64,000 nucleotides of DNA from Yoonia sp. R2331. Its GTDB lineage: Bacteria; Pseudomonadota; Alphaproteobacteria; Rhodobacterales; Rhodobacteraceae. The translations under genes and the position numbers were made by a program. Positions 7,956-16,815 of the stretch are shown here, piece by piece. The notes beneath the pieces are model-generated. The model made no database searches, was not told the origin of the DNA, and was given only the letters and a program-made list of their open reading frames with translations. Where the stretch lies: contig NZ_JBGCUN010000001.1 of assembly GCF_041103235.1 (NCBI RefSeq), forward strand, positions 1,860,001 through 1,924,000. Reading direction: 5' to 3'. Every line of letters starts with the position of its first letter. Position 1 is the stretch's first letter.

Positions 7956-9140
7956 TCACCCCCGGATCAAGACACCCAAATCAGCAACATTGGTCCCGGT
8001 CGCACCCGTCATCAAAAGATCACCCGCCTCTTGCAATGCGGCATAGCTGTCATTGTTCGCCAAAAGCCCCGCCGCGTCCGCAATCCGCCCCAAGGTCCCT
8101 TGATCGACAAGGCCGCCTGCCGCATCCGTCGGCCCATCGCGCCCATCCGAACCGCCTTGCAAACAGACCCAGTCGGCCCAGCCCCGCGCACGCGCCTCCT
8201 GCGCGATCCGCAGGGCCAGCTCCTGATTGCGGCCCCCCTTGCCTGTGCCTTTCAGCACCACAGTTGTCTCACCCCCCCAGACCGTGACCCCCGGTTCCGC
8301 CTGATCACAAATCGCCCGGGCCGCATCCGCTACATCGCCCTCAACCGGTTCCAGCACCCGGCATTCCCCTGCGGCACGGGCCATCGCCGCCACGCTCAGT
8401 GCGTTTGACCCCACCAGAACATTGCGCGCCTCGGGCAAGGCAGTTGCCGCATGTCCCGCCTCCGAATGCGCCCGAACCGAAGCCGGCAAACCATTCCAAA
8501 TGCCCGCGCCCCGCAAGACGGTCACAGCCTCCGCTGCCGTGCCGATCGGCCCTACCGTCGGCCCGCTGGCAATGACGGAAAGGTCATCCCCTACCACATC
8601 CGACAGGATCAGCGCCGTCACCGGCCCGCCTGACGCGCGCAGCATCCCGCCACCCTTCAGCTGCGACAATTGCTGCCGCACAAGGTTCATCGCCCGAATG
8701 TCGAGGCCTGCGCCCAAAAGCGCCGCGTTCACCGCCTGTTTGTCAGCCAGCGACACACCGTCCACCGGCGCGGGCAACAGCGCCGAGCCGCCACCCGACA
8801 TCAACACCAACACCGGCCCGGTCGCCGCACGCAACGCCGCCAGCACCCGCGCGCCAGCCGCCAAACCATTTTCGTCCGGCACCGGATGTCCCGCCGCCAG
8901 CACCTCGGCCCCGTCCAATGGCCTTGCGTTTTCATAGTTGGTCACTGCCAGTGCTGGCACGCCTGCAAACCGCGTCACCGCTGGCCCGGCCATCGCGCAA
9001 GCAGCCTTGCCCACGGCCAAGATCAGCGTAGGCGGATCAACTTTGTCCAGATGTCGTGCGACTGCCACGGCAGGGTCCGCCGCGGCCACCCCAGCCTCAA
9101 ATATCTTCAATGCCAGTTGTCGTTTATCCATGCCGCGCAT
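7956..9140 (-). CDS. Glycerate 2-kinase (DUF4147/MOFRL family)
   Basis: About 394 residues. MSGGGSALL near residue 115, then GGRNQELALR and DGRDGPTDAAGG toward the C-terminus, and TGATGTNVADL at the end, are hallmark segments of the GckA/TtuD family. It phosphorylates D-glycerate to 2-phosphoglycerate; older annotations call it hydroxypyruvate reductase. ATG at 9140 with GGCGGG upstream is chosen; ATG at 9131 is also possible. It follows xylB by 18 bases on the same strand, so it is probably the last gene of the pentose operon, which is unusual for a pure xylose isomerase pathway. Confidence 0.9.
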   Translation of the reverse strand: MRGMDKRQLALKIFEAGVAAADPAVAVARHLDKVDPPTLILAVGKAACAMAGPAVTRFAGVPALAVTNYENARPLDGAEVLAAGHPVPDENGLAAGARVLAALRAATGPVLVLMSGGGSALLPAPVDGVSLADKQAVNAALLGAGLDIRAMNLVRQQLSQLKGGGMLRASGGPVTALILSDVVGDDLSVIASGPTVGPIGTAAEAVTVLRGAGIWNGLPASVRAHSEAGHAATALPEARNVLVGSNALSVAAMARAAGECRVLEPVEGDVADAARAICDQAEPGVTVWGGETTVVLKGTGKGGRNQELALRIAQEARARGWADWVCLQGGSDGRDGPTDAAGGLVDQGTLGRIADAAGLLANNDSYAALQEAGDLLMTGATGTNVADLGVLIRG

Positions 9141-9158
9141 CAAGCCCGCCGAAACCGG

Positions 9159-10595
9159 TTACGACAAGCCCTTGATTGCCGCGTAGCCTTCCTTGTAGCG
9201 CGCGTGTGCTGCGCCAAAGGCATCGACCAATGCGGGGTCAGGCATGACCACGCGGGCGATCTGCGGCGTCCCAGCGACGTCAGCCCCCGCACCGGCCGCC
9301 ATCATGCCCAACCTTGCGGCACCAAACGCGCCGCCAAAGTCCCCGGCGACGGGCAATTCCACCGGCATATCCAGTGCTGTGGCAATCGCCTGCACCCAAT
9401 AATCGGACTTTGTGCCACCACCCACACCAATCAACCGCTCAATCTTGGTACCGGTCCCAGTCAGCGCGTCAAAGCTGTCGCGAAACGCATGGGTCACCCC
9501 CTCCAACACCGCACGCGTCAGCGCTTCGCGATTGCTCTCATGCCCCAGATGCAGGAATTGGCCACGCACCTGCGCGTCATTATGCGGCGTCCGCTCGCCC
9601 CCCAGATAGGGCAGAAACAGCGGCTTTCCTGGTGCCTGCAAGACCCCTAAACGCCCGGTCAGCGCCGCGGCATCCTCACCCGCAATGCCCGCCCACCAGT
9701 TCAACGCATCTGCTGCCGCCAGAATGACCCCCATCTGGTGCCACGTGTCCGGCAAAGCGTGGCAAAACGTGTGGACAGCTGATGCCGCGTCCGGCTGATA
9801 CGCGCCAGAGGCTGCAAACAGCACCCCTGAGGTGCCCAGCGATACAAAAGCCTCGCCGGGTTGCGTCACCCCAACGCCTACGGCGCTGGCCGCATTATCG
9901 CCGCCGCCACCCGCCACAACGACATCTTTCGGCAGGCCCCAGTCCTGCGCCAGCGCGTACCGCAACACACCCGAAACCTCTGACCCTTCGACCAGTCGTG
10001 GCATGGCATCCCGGTCCAGCCCTGTCGCGGCCAACAGGTCATTTGACCAATCGCGCGCGCCCACATCCAGCCAAGACGTCCCCGCCGCATCCGACATCTC
10101 TGCCACATGCTCCCCGGTCAGCCAAAGCCGCAAATAGTCCTTGGGCAACAGCACCTTGGCAATCTTTGCAAAGTTGTCAGGCTCATGGTTGCGCACCCAG
10201 GCAACTTTGGGCGCGGTAAAGCCCGGAAACACAATATTTCCTGTCAGCCTGCGAAAATCCGGGTTGTCATCCAACACCGCCGCCTCTTCAGCTGACCGCG
10301 TATCATTCCAAAGGATGCAAGGCCGCAGCACCTGATCGGACCCATCCAGCAGGGTCGCCCCATGCATATGTCCCGACAGTCCAATCCCTTTGACAGCCCC
10401 CAGATCAACCTGCGCACCAAGGGCGCGCATCACGCCGGTGCAGGCATCAATCCAGTCACGCGGGTTTTGCTCTGACCAGCCATCATGCGGCCGCTGCACC
10501 TGCAAAGGCAGTGCAGCTTCCGCAACAACGGTTTGCGCCTCATCCAGCACAATCCCTTTCAGCGACGATGTCCCCAGATCAAGCCCGATGAACAT
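9159..10595 (-). CDS. xylB: Xylulokinase (FGGY family)
   Basis: 478 residues, the usual size. N-terminal [19 protein letters not shown] is the phosphate-binding motif of FGGY carbohydrate kinases; GLSGHMHGATLLD, ILWNDTR and GVGGGTKSDYWVQ match xylulokinases. It converts D-xylulose to xylulose 5-phosphate for the pentose phosphate pathway. Its ATG shares one base with the xylG stop (TGATG), which shows tight coupling. No xylA (isomerase) is in the window, so the xylulose source must be encoded elsewhere or the substrate is another pentose or pentitol. Confidence 0.93.
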   Translation of the reverse strand: MFIGLDLGTSSLKGIVLDEAQTVVAEAALPLQVQRPHDGWSEQNPRDWIDACTGVMRALGAQVDLGAVKGIGLSGHMHGATLLDGSDQVLRPCILWNDTRSAEEAAVLDDNPDFRRLTGNIVFPGFTAPKVAWVRNHEPDNFAKIAKVLLPKDYLRLWLTGEHVAEMSDAAGTSWLDVGARDWSNDLLAATGLDRDAMPRLVEGSEVSGVLRYALAQDWGLPKDVVVAGGGGDNAASAVGVGVTQPGEAFVSLGTSGVLFAASGAYQPDAASAVHTFCHALPDTWHQMGVILAAADALNWWAGIAGEDAAALTGRLGVLQAPGKPLFLPYLGGERTPHNDAQVRGQFLHLGHESNREALTRAVLEGVTHAFRDSFDALTGTGTKIERLIGVGGGTKSDYWVQAIATALDMPVELPVAGDFGGAFGAARLGMMAAGAGADVAGTPQIARVVMPDPALVDAFGAAHARYKEGYAAIKGLS

Positions 10596-11356
10596 CAGGC
10601 TGCCGCATCCTTTGGGTTCTTGCCCAGAATGATCATCGAAAGGATGTCATCGTCGGTGACCTCGTCCACATTGACCGTGCCGACAAGTTCGCCGTTCTTC
10701 ATCACCGATGCCCGGTCGCACAGCTTCATGACGTTGTGCACGTCATGTTCGATCAGGAAGATGCCCAGACCCTGCGCTTTCAACTCTTCGATCAGCTCTG
10801 CCACCATCTGCGTTTCATGTGGGCCAAGCGCCGCGGTGGGCTCGTCCATGATCAGGATTTTCGCGTCGAAATAGACCGCCCTGGCAATCGCCACGGATTG
10901 CCGTTGACCACCTGACAAAGCCGAAACCGGCACGTTGAACTTTTTGAAATTCGGGTTCAGGCGCGCCATGATCTTGCGGGTCTCGGCCTCCATCTTGCTG
11001 TCGTCCAGCATCCCGCCGGGGCCGATGATCTCGCGCCCCAAAAACAGGTTACTTGCGGCGTCCAGATTGTCGGCCAGGGCCAGCGTCTGATAAATCGTCT
11101 CGATATTCAGATCGCGCGCATCACGTGGGTTGTTGATCTCGACCTTCTGGCCGTTCACGTAAACCTCGCCCGAATCCGCCTTATAGGCGCCCGATACACA
11201 TTTGATCAGCGTCGACTTGCCTGCCCCGTTGTGCCCCAACAGGCCCACGACTTCGCCCGGATGCAAGTCGATGGACACCTTGTCCACCGCCTTGATCCCG
11301 CCAAACGCGATGGAAATGTCTTTGAGTTCGACTAAGGGTGTTCCACGGTCTGCCAT
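10595..11356 (-). CDS. xylG: Sugar ABC transporter ATP-binding protein (single-domain XylG type)
   Basis: 253 residues from the ATG at 11356 (GGGGG seven bases upstream; GTG at 11362 is the alternative). Walker [10 protein letters not shown], signature LSGGQRQ and Walker [11 protein letters not shown] are present once. Enterobacterial XylG/RbsA/AraG carry two fused ABC domains, whereas this is the short single-domain version found in many alphaproteobacteria and presumably acts as a dimer. It powers the XylF-XylH system at the inner membrane. Confidence 0.92.
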   Translation of the reverse strand: MADRGTPLVELKDISIAFGGIKAVDKVSIDLHPGEVVGLLGHNGAGKSTLIKCVSGAYKADSGEVYVNGQKVEINNPRDARDLNIETIYQTLALADNLDAASNLFLGREIIGPGGMLDDSKMEAETRKIMARLNPNFKKFNVPVSALSGGQRQSVAIARAVYFDAKILIMDEPTAALGPHETQMVAELIEELKAQGLGIFLIEHDVHNVMKLCDRASVMKNGELVGTVNVDEVTDDDILSMIILGKNPKDAAA

Positions 11357-11367
11357 GTCCACGCCCC

Positions 11368-12678
11368 CTATTTCACTGTTTTGTTGTAAAGGTTGTCGAG
11401 ATAGACAGCGAGCACCAGCACCAGACCAACCACGATCCGTTGGACGGCCGCATCAAATCCGATCAACACCATGCCCGATTGCAGTGACTGCATCACCAGC
11501 GCGCCAAGGATCGCGCCATAAATCTTGCCGACACCGCCGGCCAGCGACGTGCCTCCGATCACAGCGGCGGCGATCACGTAAAGCTCGTCAAGCGTGCCAA
11601 GCGCGTTTGTCGCACTGTTCAAACGGGCGCTGGCGATCACCGCTGCGATCCCCGTCAGCGCGCCCATCAGTGCAAAGACCTGAAGCGTGACCCACTTTGT
11701 GTTGATCCCCGCCAGCGATGCCGCCTCCGGGTTGCCACCAATGGCAAAAACATAACGGCCAAAGCGTGTGCGCGTCATCAAGACGGTCATGGCGATTCCG
11801 ACCGCGATCAGGATCAGCACCGGGATAGCAAAGCCGTGGCTGATGATTGTGCCTTCGGGCAATTCCATCTGACGGATAATCCCCTTCGGGATTGGATAGG
11901 CGTTGACCAACAGCACAGCGCCCACAATCGCGGCACAACCCACCACAGCCAGAAACGTCTCGGCCCAAACGGGGCGCAGTTTGAACCCATGTTGAACCCG
12001 CGACTTGCGGCCTGACCGGATCAGCCAAAGGACCCCGATGCAGGCCAGCCCGCCCACGATCCAACTGCCCATCGCGCCCACCGCACCGCGCGGGCCACCG
12101 CCCAGCAGCGCGAATGTGGGGTCCACGGGCGAGATCGTCCGCCCGCCTGCAGCCAAAAACGCCATGCCGCGCCAGACCATCAGCCCGCCGAGTGTGACGA
12201 TGAACGATGGAATGCCCCGGTAAGAAATCAGCCAGCCGTGCAGCGCACCAATCGCCGCGCCCAGACAAATGCCGCAAATGACCGTGATCACCCAGATCAA
12301 AGGATGACCCAGCCCCAGCATGGGCGGCAGCACATTCACCTGGATCAGGCCCATCGCCATACCTGTCACCCCGATCATCGAGCCGACGGACAAATCGATG
12401 TTGCGCGTCACGATCACCAGCACCATGCCCGTGGCCATGATCCCGATGCTCGAGGTTTGCACACTCAGGTTCCACAAGTTCCGGGGCGTCAGAAACGCGC
12501 CAAACCCATTGAACACCATGCCGTAAACATGAAACCCGCCCCAGATCAGCAGTAGGGCCCCCAACATGCCCAGCAGGCGTGTGTCGATCTCGGTCTCGGC
12601 CAGAAAGCGGGACAAGCCGCTACGCGTGTCCGGCGTCGATCCGGCGGCCGACGCGGTGTCTTGTGACGTATCAGTCAT
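11368..12678 (-). CDS. xylH: Sugar ABC transporter permease, XylH type
   Basis: 436 residues with about ten hydrophobic segments. [19 protein letters not shown] and [20 protein letters not shown] are typical of the BPD_transp_2 permeases of the ribose/xylose family. A soluble stretch near residues 215-225 ([13 protein letters not shown]) splits the two halves, as in XylH. It lies 11 bases before xylG and 100 bases after xylF, that gap holding strong hairpins. Substrate named by neighbours (xylulokinase, ROK regulator) rather than by permease residues. Confidence 0.92.
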   Translation of the reverse strand: MTDTSQDTASAAGSTPDTRSGLSRFLAETEIDTRLLGMLGALLLIWGGFHVYGMVFNGFGAFLTPRNLWNLSVQTSSIGIMATGMVLVIVTRNIDLSVGSMIGVTGMAMGLIQVNVLPPMLGLGHPLIWVITVICGICLGAAIGALHGWLISYRGIPSFIVTLGGLMVWRGMAFLAAGGRTISPVDPTFALLGGGPRGAVGAMGSWIVGGLACIGVLWLIRSGRKSRVQHGFKLRPVWAETFLAVVGCAAIVGAVLLVNAYPIPKGIIRQMELPEGTIISHGFAIPVLILIAVGIAMTVLMTRTRFGRYVFAIGGNPEAASLAGINTKWVTLQVFALMGALTGIAAVIASARLNSATNALGTLDELYVIAAAVIGGTSLAGGVGKIYGAILGALVMQSLQSGMVLIGFDAAVQRIVVGLVLVLAVYLDNLYNKTVK

Positions 12679-12703
12679 GGGTCAATCCAAATTTATTGGA
12701 GAT

Positions 12704-12764
12704 CATCGCGCATCCGCGATGTGCATCATGTGACCCGGCGCAGGATCAGGGAACCCTGCGCCGG
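12704..12764 (-). other. Two perfect hairpins between xylF and xylH
   Basis: CCGGCGCAGG (12735-12744) pairs perfectly with CCTGCGCCGG (12755-12764), and CATCGCG (12704-12710) with CGCGATG (12715-12721). Transcribed from the minus strand, they follow the binding-protein gene and precede the permease gene. Neither is followed by a U-tract, so they probably protect the xylF message or limit read-through. Confidence 0.6.
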
Positions 12765-12778
12765 ACCGTTGTTACAGC

Positions 12779-13804
12779 TTATTCGCAGCCGTCAACGCCG
12801 TCGATGGCGCCAGCACAGGCCATTTCCTGGCTGATGTGGCCCGCGTCAATGGCAACGCCGATGTTGTCGCGTGTGATCGGTGTCGGATCGAGCAGGATCG
12901 CGTTCATCGCGATGCCCTTCTCGCCGCCGTCAAAGATCGTCGCACCTTCGATGCTGTCAAGCGACGCACCTTCGGCCAACTGACCCGCAATCTCGCCTGC
13001 GGCCTTGCCCAGCTGACGTGCGTCCTTCCAGACAGACACAGTCTGTGTGCCACGTGCCACGCGGTTGATCGCAGCCAGATCGCCGTCTTGGCCACCAACA
13101 GGGATCACAAGACCCTGCGCGCCAAGTGCGGCGACAACGCCCGATGCCATGCCATCGTTCTGGGACAGAACCGCGTCAACTTCGTTGTTGTTGGCGGTCA
13201 GGATCTGCTCCATGTTTTTCTGTGCATTCTCAGGCTTCCAGCCGTCCGATGATGCCTCGCCCACGATCTTGATCGTGCCGGCCTCAACATCGTCACCGAT
13301 TACTTCCATCATGCCTTGCAACAGGAACCCTGCATTGGGATCACCGGGGTCACCCTTGATGATGGCATAGTTGCCTTCGGGCTGCGCGGCCTTGACGTTT
13401 TCGGCGATGATCCGGCCCACGCCAACGTTGTCAAACGTCAGATAGAACGTGCGGTCATCTTCGATCAGGCGGTCATAGCCGATCACTGGAATGCCTTCGT
13501 TGGCAGCCGATTCAATCGCCGGGCCAATCGCATCTTTGTCCCAAGCGTTGATGATCAGGACATCAACACCCTGCGAAATCAGCGCTTCAATGTCGGTCAG
13601 CTGCTTTGCCGAAGACGATTCCGCGTCGGCCGAAGTATAGCTGTTGCCGTCGGCCTCGATCGCGGCCACCACAGCGGCTTCGTCAATCTTCCAACGCTCT
13701 TCCTGAAAGCTGCCCCAAGAGACACCGATCAGCTTGCCCTCTGCCAGCGCAGCAGAGCTAAAACCCACCGTCGCAATAACGGCGGCTGTAATCATCTTCT
13801 TCAT
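12779..13804 (-). CDS. xylF: Periplasmic sugar-binding protein, XylF type
   Basis: 341 residues. Start ATG at 13804 has the strong ribosome site GGGAGGA and gives a standard signal peptide (MKKMITAAVIATVGFSSAAL, cut after ALAE). Mature features of periplasmic binding protein family 2: EALISQGVDVLIINAWD, VIGYDRLI, VLSQNDGMASGVVAAL. It captures a pentose, probably xylose, in the periplasm and delivers it to XylH. First gene of the minus-strand operon, facing the ROK repressor across an operator-like region. Confidence 0.93.
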   Translation of the reverse strand: MKKMITAAVIATVGFSSAALAEGKLIGVSWGSFQEERWKIDEAAVVAAIEADGNSYTSADAESSSAKQLTDIEALISQGVDVLIINAWDKDAIGPAIESAANEGIPVIGYDRLIEDDRTFYLTFDNVGVGRIIAENVKAAQPEGNYAIIKGDPGDPNAGFLLQGMMEVIGDDVEAGTIKIVGEASSDGWKPENAQKNMEQILTANNNEVDAVLSQNDGMASGVVAALGAQGLVIPVGGQDGDLAAINRVARGTQTVSVWKDARQLGKAAGEIAGQLAEGASLDSIEGATIFDGGEKGIAMNAILLDPTPITRDNIGVAIDAGHISQEMACAGAIDGVDGCE

Positions 13805-13862
13805 TGTATCCTCCCAGATATGAACCCCCGACAAGGGGGATTCGGGCTTTGACCCGATGCAT

Positions 13863-13919
13863 CTAAACAAGCCGATCAATGTTTAGGTGTCAAATTAAAT
13901 TTAGCCCCTGAACTAAATT
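13863..13919. promoter_or_regulatory. Candidate ROK-repressor operators upstream of xylF
   Basis: AATTTAG (13898-13904) and CTAAATT (13913-13919) form a perfect 7-bp inverted repeat with an 8-base spacer. CTAAAC (13863-13868) and GTTTAG (13881-13886) form a second one. A further TTTAG half-site occurs near 13930. These AT-rich repeats stand out in a GC-rich region, between xylF and the divergent ROK gene. Position and symmetry suggest binding by that regulator. Confidence 0.65.
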
Positions 13920-14019
13920 ACTTGCAATAATTTAGAAATTGCCCCTTCTATTGGGATGGGAGGATGAAATAACCGGAATGACCCGTGCGGTTGGGCCCTT
14001 ATATTTCAGCAATTGAATT

Positions 14020-15279
14020 ATGTATGACGTCTTGCGCCAGTCGAATGCCGATGATCCGCTGTTGCCGGGGTGTGGACCCGTGCTGCCAACACAGGATCAC
14101 GACACAAGCCCCTTGCGTCAACAGGTCTTTGAACACATTCGTGCAATGGGCCAGGTGGCCCGCACCGATATCGCGCGCGCACTGGGGATCAGCGCAGGCT
14201 CTGTGACCGCGCTGACTGCGGAACTGATCACCGCCGGTTTCCTGCAAGAGGTCGTGGAAAAGCCGCGCGAAACCGGACGCGGCCGCCCGCCAGTTGCCCT
14301 TAGCGTGGTTTCCGGCGCGGGTCACGTGATTGGCATCAAGCTCAGCGATGAACGCCATTCAGCCGTGTTGACCGATTTCGCCGGGAACACCGTGGCAGAC
14401 GCCACTCTTTCAACCACCCTGCCCCGCAAATCCGTTGCGGCCCTGCTGGAAGAGGTCAGCCCGCTCATCGACACGCTCATGTCTCAGACGGACATGGACA
14501 TCACCGCCGTCAGCGCCATTGGCGTCGGCATCTCGGGCATCGTTGATCATCAAACCGGGGCCGTGCCGTGGTCGCCCTTGCTGACCGAACCCGATGCCGA
14601 TCTGGGGCGTCTTTTTGCCGAACGTCTTGGCTGCCGGGTCTTCGTCGACAATGACGCCAACATCCTGACACTGGCAGAGCTTTGGTTTGGCCGTGGCCGC
14701 ACGATGACTGACTTTGCAGTGGTCACCGTCGAACATGGTGTTGGCATGGGGCTTGTGCTCGGGAACCGATTGTTTCGCGGCGCGCGCGGCATGGGACTCG
14801 AACTGGGCCACATTAAGGTGCAATTGGATGGCGCGCTGTGTCGTTGCGGCCAGCGCGGATGCCTCGAGGCTTATCTGGCCGACTACGCCCTCGCCCGCGA
14901 GGCCGCGACCGCGCTTGATCAGGTCGGCACCCAAACGGCTGCTGCCGCACTCGAATCACTGTTCGCCGAAGCAAAGGCCGGCAATCAGGCCGCGCGCACG
15001 ATCTTTCACCGTGCGGGAAAATATCTTTCGCTCGGCCTTGCCAATGTGATCCAGCTATTTGACCCGGCCTTGATCATCTTGGCGGGCGAACGGATGCGAT
15101 ATGATTACCTTTATGCTGATGACGTCCTCAAAGAGATGCACCGCCTCACCCTCGACACCGGCCGCCCGCGATGCGAGGTGGCCCAGCACGCTTGGGGCGA
15201 TCTGGTCTGGGCACGTGGCGCGACCGCGCTTGCCCTCTCTGCCATTACCGCCGACATGATTGGGGCCGCGGCCCCATGA
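14020..15279 (+). CDS. xylR: ROK-family transcriptional repressor (XylR type)
   Basis: 419 residues. An N-terminal winged helix-turn-helix (about 28-75: GQVARTDIARALGISAGSVT) precedes a ROK sugar-kinase-like domain. The ROK zinc signature is complete: LELGHIKV, then CRCGQRGCLEAYLADY near residue 285. ROK repressors of this layout bind a sugar and release operators. Divergent from xylFHGB, it is very probably the local pentose regulator. No clear Shine-Dalgarno precedes the ATG at 14020, so expression may be low. Its stop overlaps an ATG at 15276 in the next frame. Confidence 0.9.
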   Translation: MYDVLRQSNADDPLLPGCGPVLPTQDHDTSPLRQQVFEHIRAMGQVARTDIARALGISAGSVTALTAELITAGFLQEVVEKPRETGRGRPPVALSVVSGAGHVIGIKLSDERHSAVLTDFAGNTVADATLSTTLPRKSVAALLEEVSPLIDTLMSQTDMDITAVSAIGVGISGIVDHQTGAVPWSPLLTEPDADLGRLFAERLGCRVFVDNDANILTLAELWFGRGRTMTDFAVVTVEHGVGMGLVLGNRLFRGARGMGLELGHIKVQLDGALCRCGQRGCLEAYLADYALAREAATALDQVGTQTAAAALESLFAEAKAGNQAARTIFHRAGKYLSLGLANVIQLFDPALIILAGERMRYDYLYADDVLKEMHRLTLDTGRPRCEVAQHAWGDLVWARGATALALSAITADMIGAAAP

Positions 15280-15308
15280 TCAATGTGTTACCGAAAATTA
15301 GGAAAGTG

Positions 15309-16805
15309 ATGCGTATGCAATGTGCATACTTTGTGCATGGCATGTTGCCGTTAACCTTGATGGCGTTCGGTGCCTCACCGCTCGCTGCCGAAATCCGGTT
15401 CGCTGACATGACTGATCGCCTGCCTGAACACGTCTATGACGGTGGTTGGGAACATTTTGTCGGCGGTGGTGTGGCGGTCTTTGATTGTAACGCTGACAAC
15501 TTGCCAGATATCTTTGCCGCGGGTGGTGAAAACCCGGCGATCCTGTTGCGCAACGATGGTAACTTTTCATTCAGTAACATGGATTTAGATGCCATTCTTG
15601 GCGTCACGGGCGCCTATCCCATCAATATTGACGGCGACGCATGGATGGACCTTTTTGTGCTGCGCGTCGGCCCCAATATCGCGCTGCGTGGCGGCCCTGA
15701 TTGCAGCTTTATCGATGCCACAGCAGACTGGGGCATCCCACAAACCGATCAGTGGTCCACTGCTTTCTCCGCATGGTGGGAAGACGATGATCGCCCGGTT
15801 ATGGCCGTGGGCAATTATGTTGACCGCAGCAATCCTGACGGCCCGTTTGAGGCCTGTGACACCAACACGATTTTGCGTCCCACATCAACAGGTTACGTTG
15901 CCGAGGCGCTCGCACCCGGATATTGCGCCTTGTCAATTCTGGCAGGCCCTGACGCCCGCGGCGATCTGGCGTTAAGACTTTCGAACGACCGGCACTACTA
16001 CGTCAGGAACGGCGCAGAACAGCTTTGGAACATTGAACAAAAGCGTTTTATGACTGAAGAAGAAGGCTGGCCCCGCGTTTCGCTTTGGGGCATGGGCATC
16101 GCCAGCACCGATCTGACTGGCGACGGCGTTGATGAAGTGATGCTTACCTCGATGGGCGATCAGCTATTGCAACTCCCCACCCCAGAAGGTGCCTATATTT
16201 CAGCACCTTACGAGATCGGAACCTACGCGCACCGCCCCCACATCGGCGACGATGGCCGTCCCTCAACAGGCTGGCACGCGCAGTTCGGCGATATCAACAA
16301 CGACACCCGCCCTGATCTCTTCATCGCCAAAGGAAACGTCGATCAGATGCCCGGAAACGCGATGAATGATCCCAATAACCTCTTGATTCAAAACGATAAA
16401 AATTCCTTCGACGAATTTGCCGCCACCGCAGGCGTTGCCGACAGCGCCCGCTCTCGCGGCGCTGCTCTCGCGGATTTTGACCTTGATGGCCGCCTCGACT
16501 TGATCGTCGTCAACCGCCGCGCCCCCATGCGCCTCTATCGAAATGAAACCACGTCCGGAAACTGGATTTCATTGCAATTACAGCAGGATGGCGGCAATCC
16601 CGCGGCGGTTGGCAGCCAGATTACAGTCAATGGACAAATCCAATACGCCCGGATTGGCGGCGGCCATGCAAGCGGTCAGGCGACCCCACTGCACTTCGGT
16701 CTCGGGCAGGCAAAAAGCGCCACCATTTCAATCACCTGGCCTGACGGACAAACGACAATTAGGCAGGTGGATGTCAACCAATTCATAACGGTCAAAAAGC
16801 CTTAA
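15309..16805 (+). CDS. Secreted FG-GAP/VCBS repeat protein with ASPIC/UnbV C-terminus (CRTAC1-like)
   Basis: 498 residues from the ATG at 15309 (AGGAAAG upstream; ATG at 15315 is as well placed; an earlier ATG at 15276 overlaps the ROK stop). Signal peptide ends near SPLAAE. Repeats with calcium-loop character (DCNADNLPDIFAAGG, DGDAWMDLFVLR, DINNDTRPDLFIAKG, DFDLDGRLDLIVVNR) predict a beta-propeller. The C-terminal NWISLQLQQDGGNPAAVGSQ and GLGQAKSATISITWPDGQ are the ASPIC/UnbV domain. It ends 10 bases from the convergent MauG-like gene; such proteins often neighbour di-heme peroxidases. Function unknown, probably periplasmic or extracellular. Confidence 0.85.
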   Translation: MRMQCAYFVHGMLPLTLMAFGASPLAAEIRFADMTDRLPEHVYDGGWEHFVGGGVAVFDCNADNLPDIFAAGGENPAILLRNDGNFSFSNMDLDAILGVTGAYPINIDGDAWMDLFVLRVGPNIALRGGPDCSFIDATADWGIPQTDQWSTAFSAWWEDDDRPVMAVGNYVDRSNPDGPFEACDTNTILRPTSTGYVAEALAPGYCALSILAGPDARGDLALRLSNDRHYYVRNGAEQLWNIEQKRFMTEEEGWPRVSLWGMGIASTDLTGDGVDEVMLTSMGDQLLQLPTPEGAYISAPYEIGTYAHRPHIGDDGRPSTGWHAQFGDINNDTRPDLFIAKGNVDQMPGNAMNDPNNLLIQNDKNSFDEFAATAGVADSARSRGAALADFDLDGRLDLIVVNRRAPMRLYRNETTSGNWISLQLQQDGGNPAAVGSQITVNGQIQYARIGGGHASGQATPLHFGLGQAKSATISITWPDGQTTIRQVDVNQFITVKKP

Positions 16806-16815
16806 AAACAATGAC

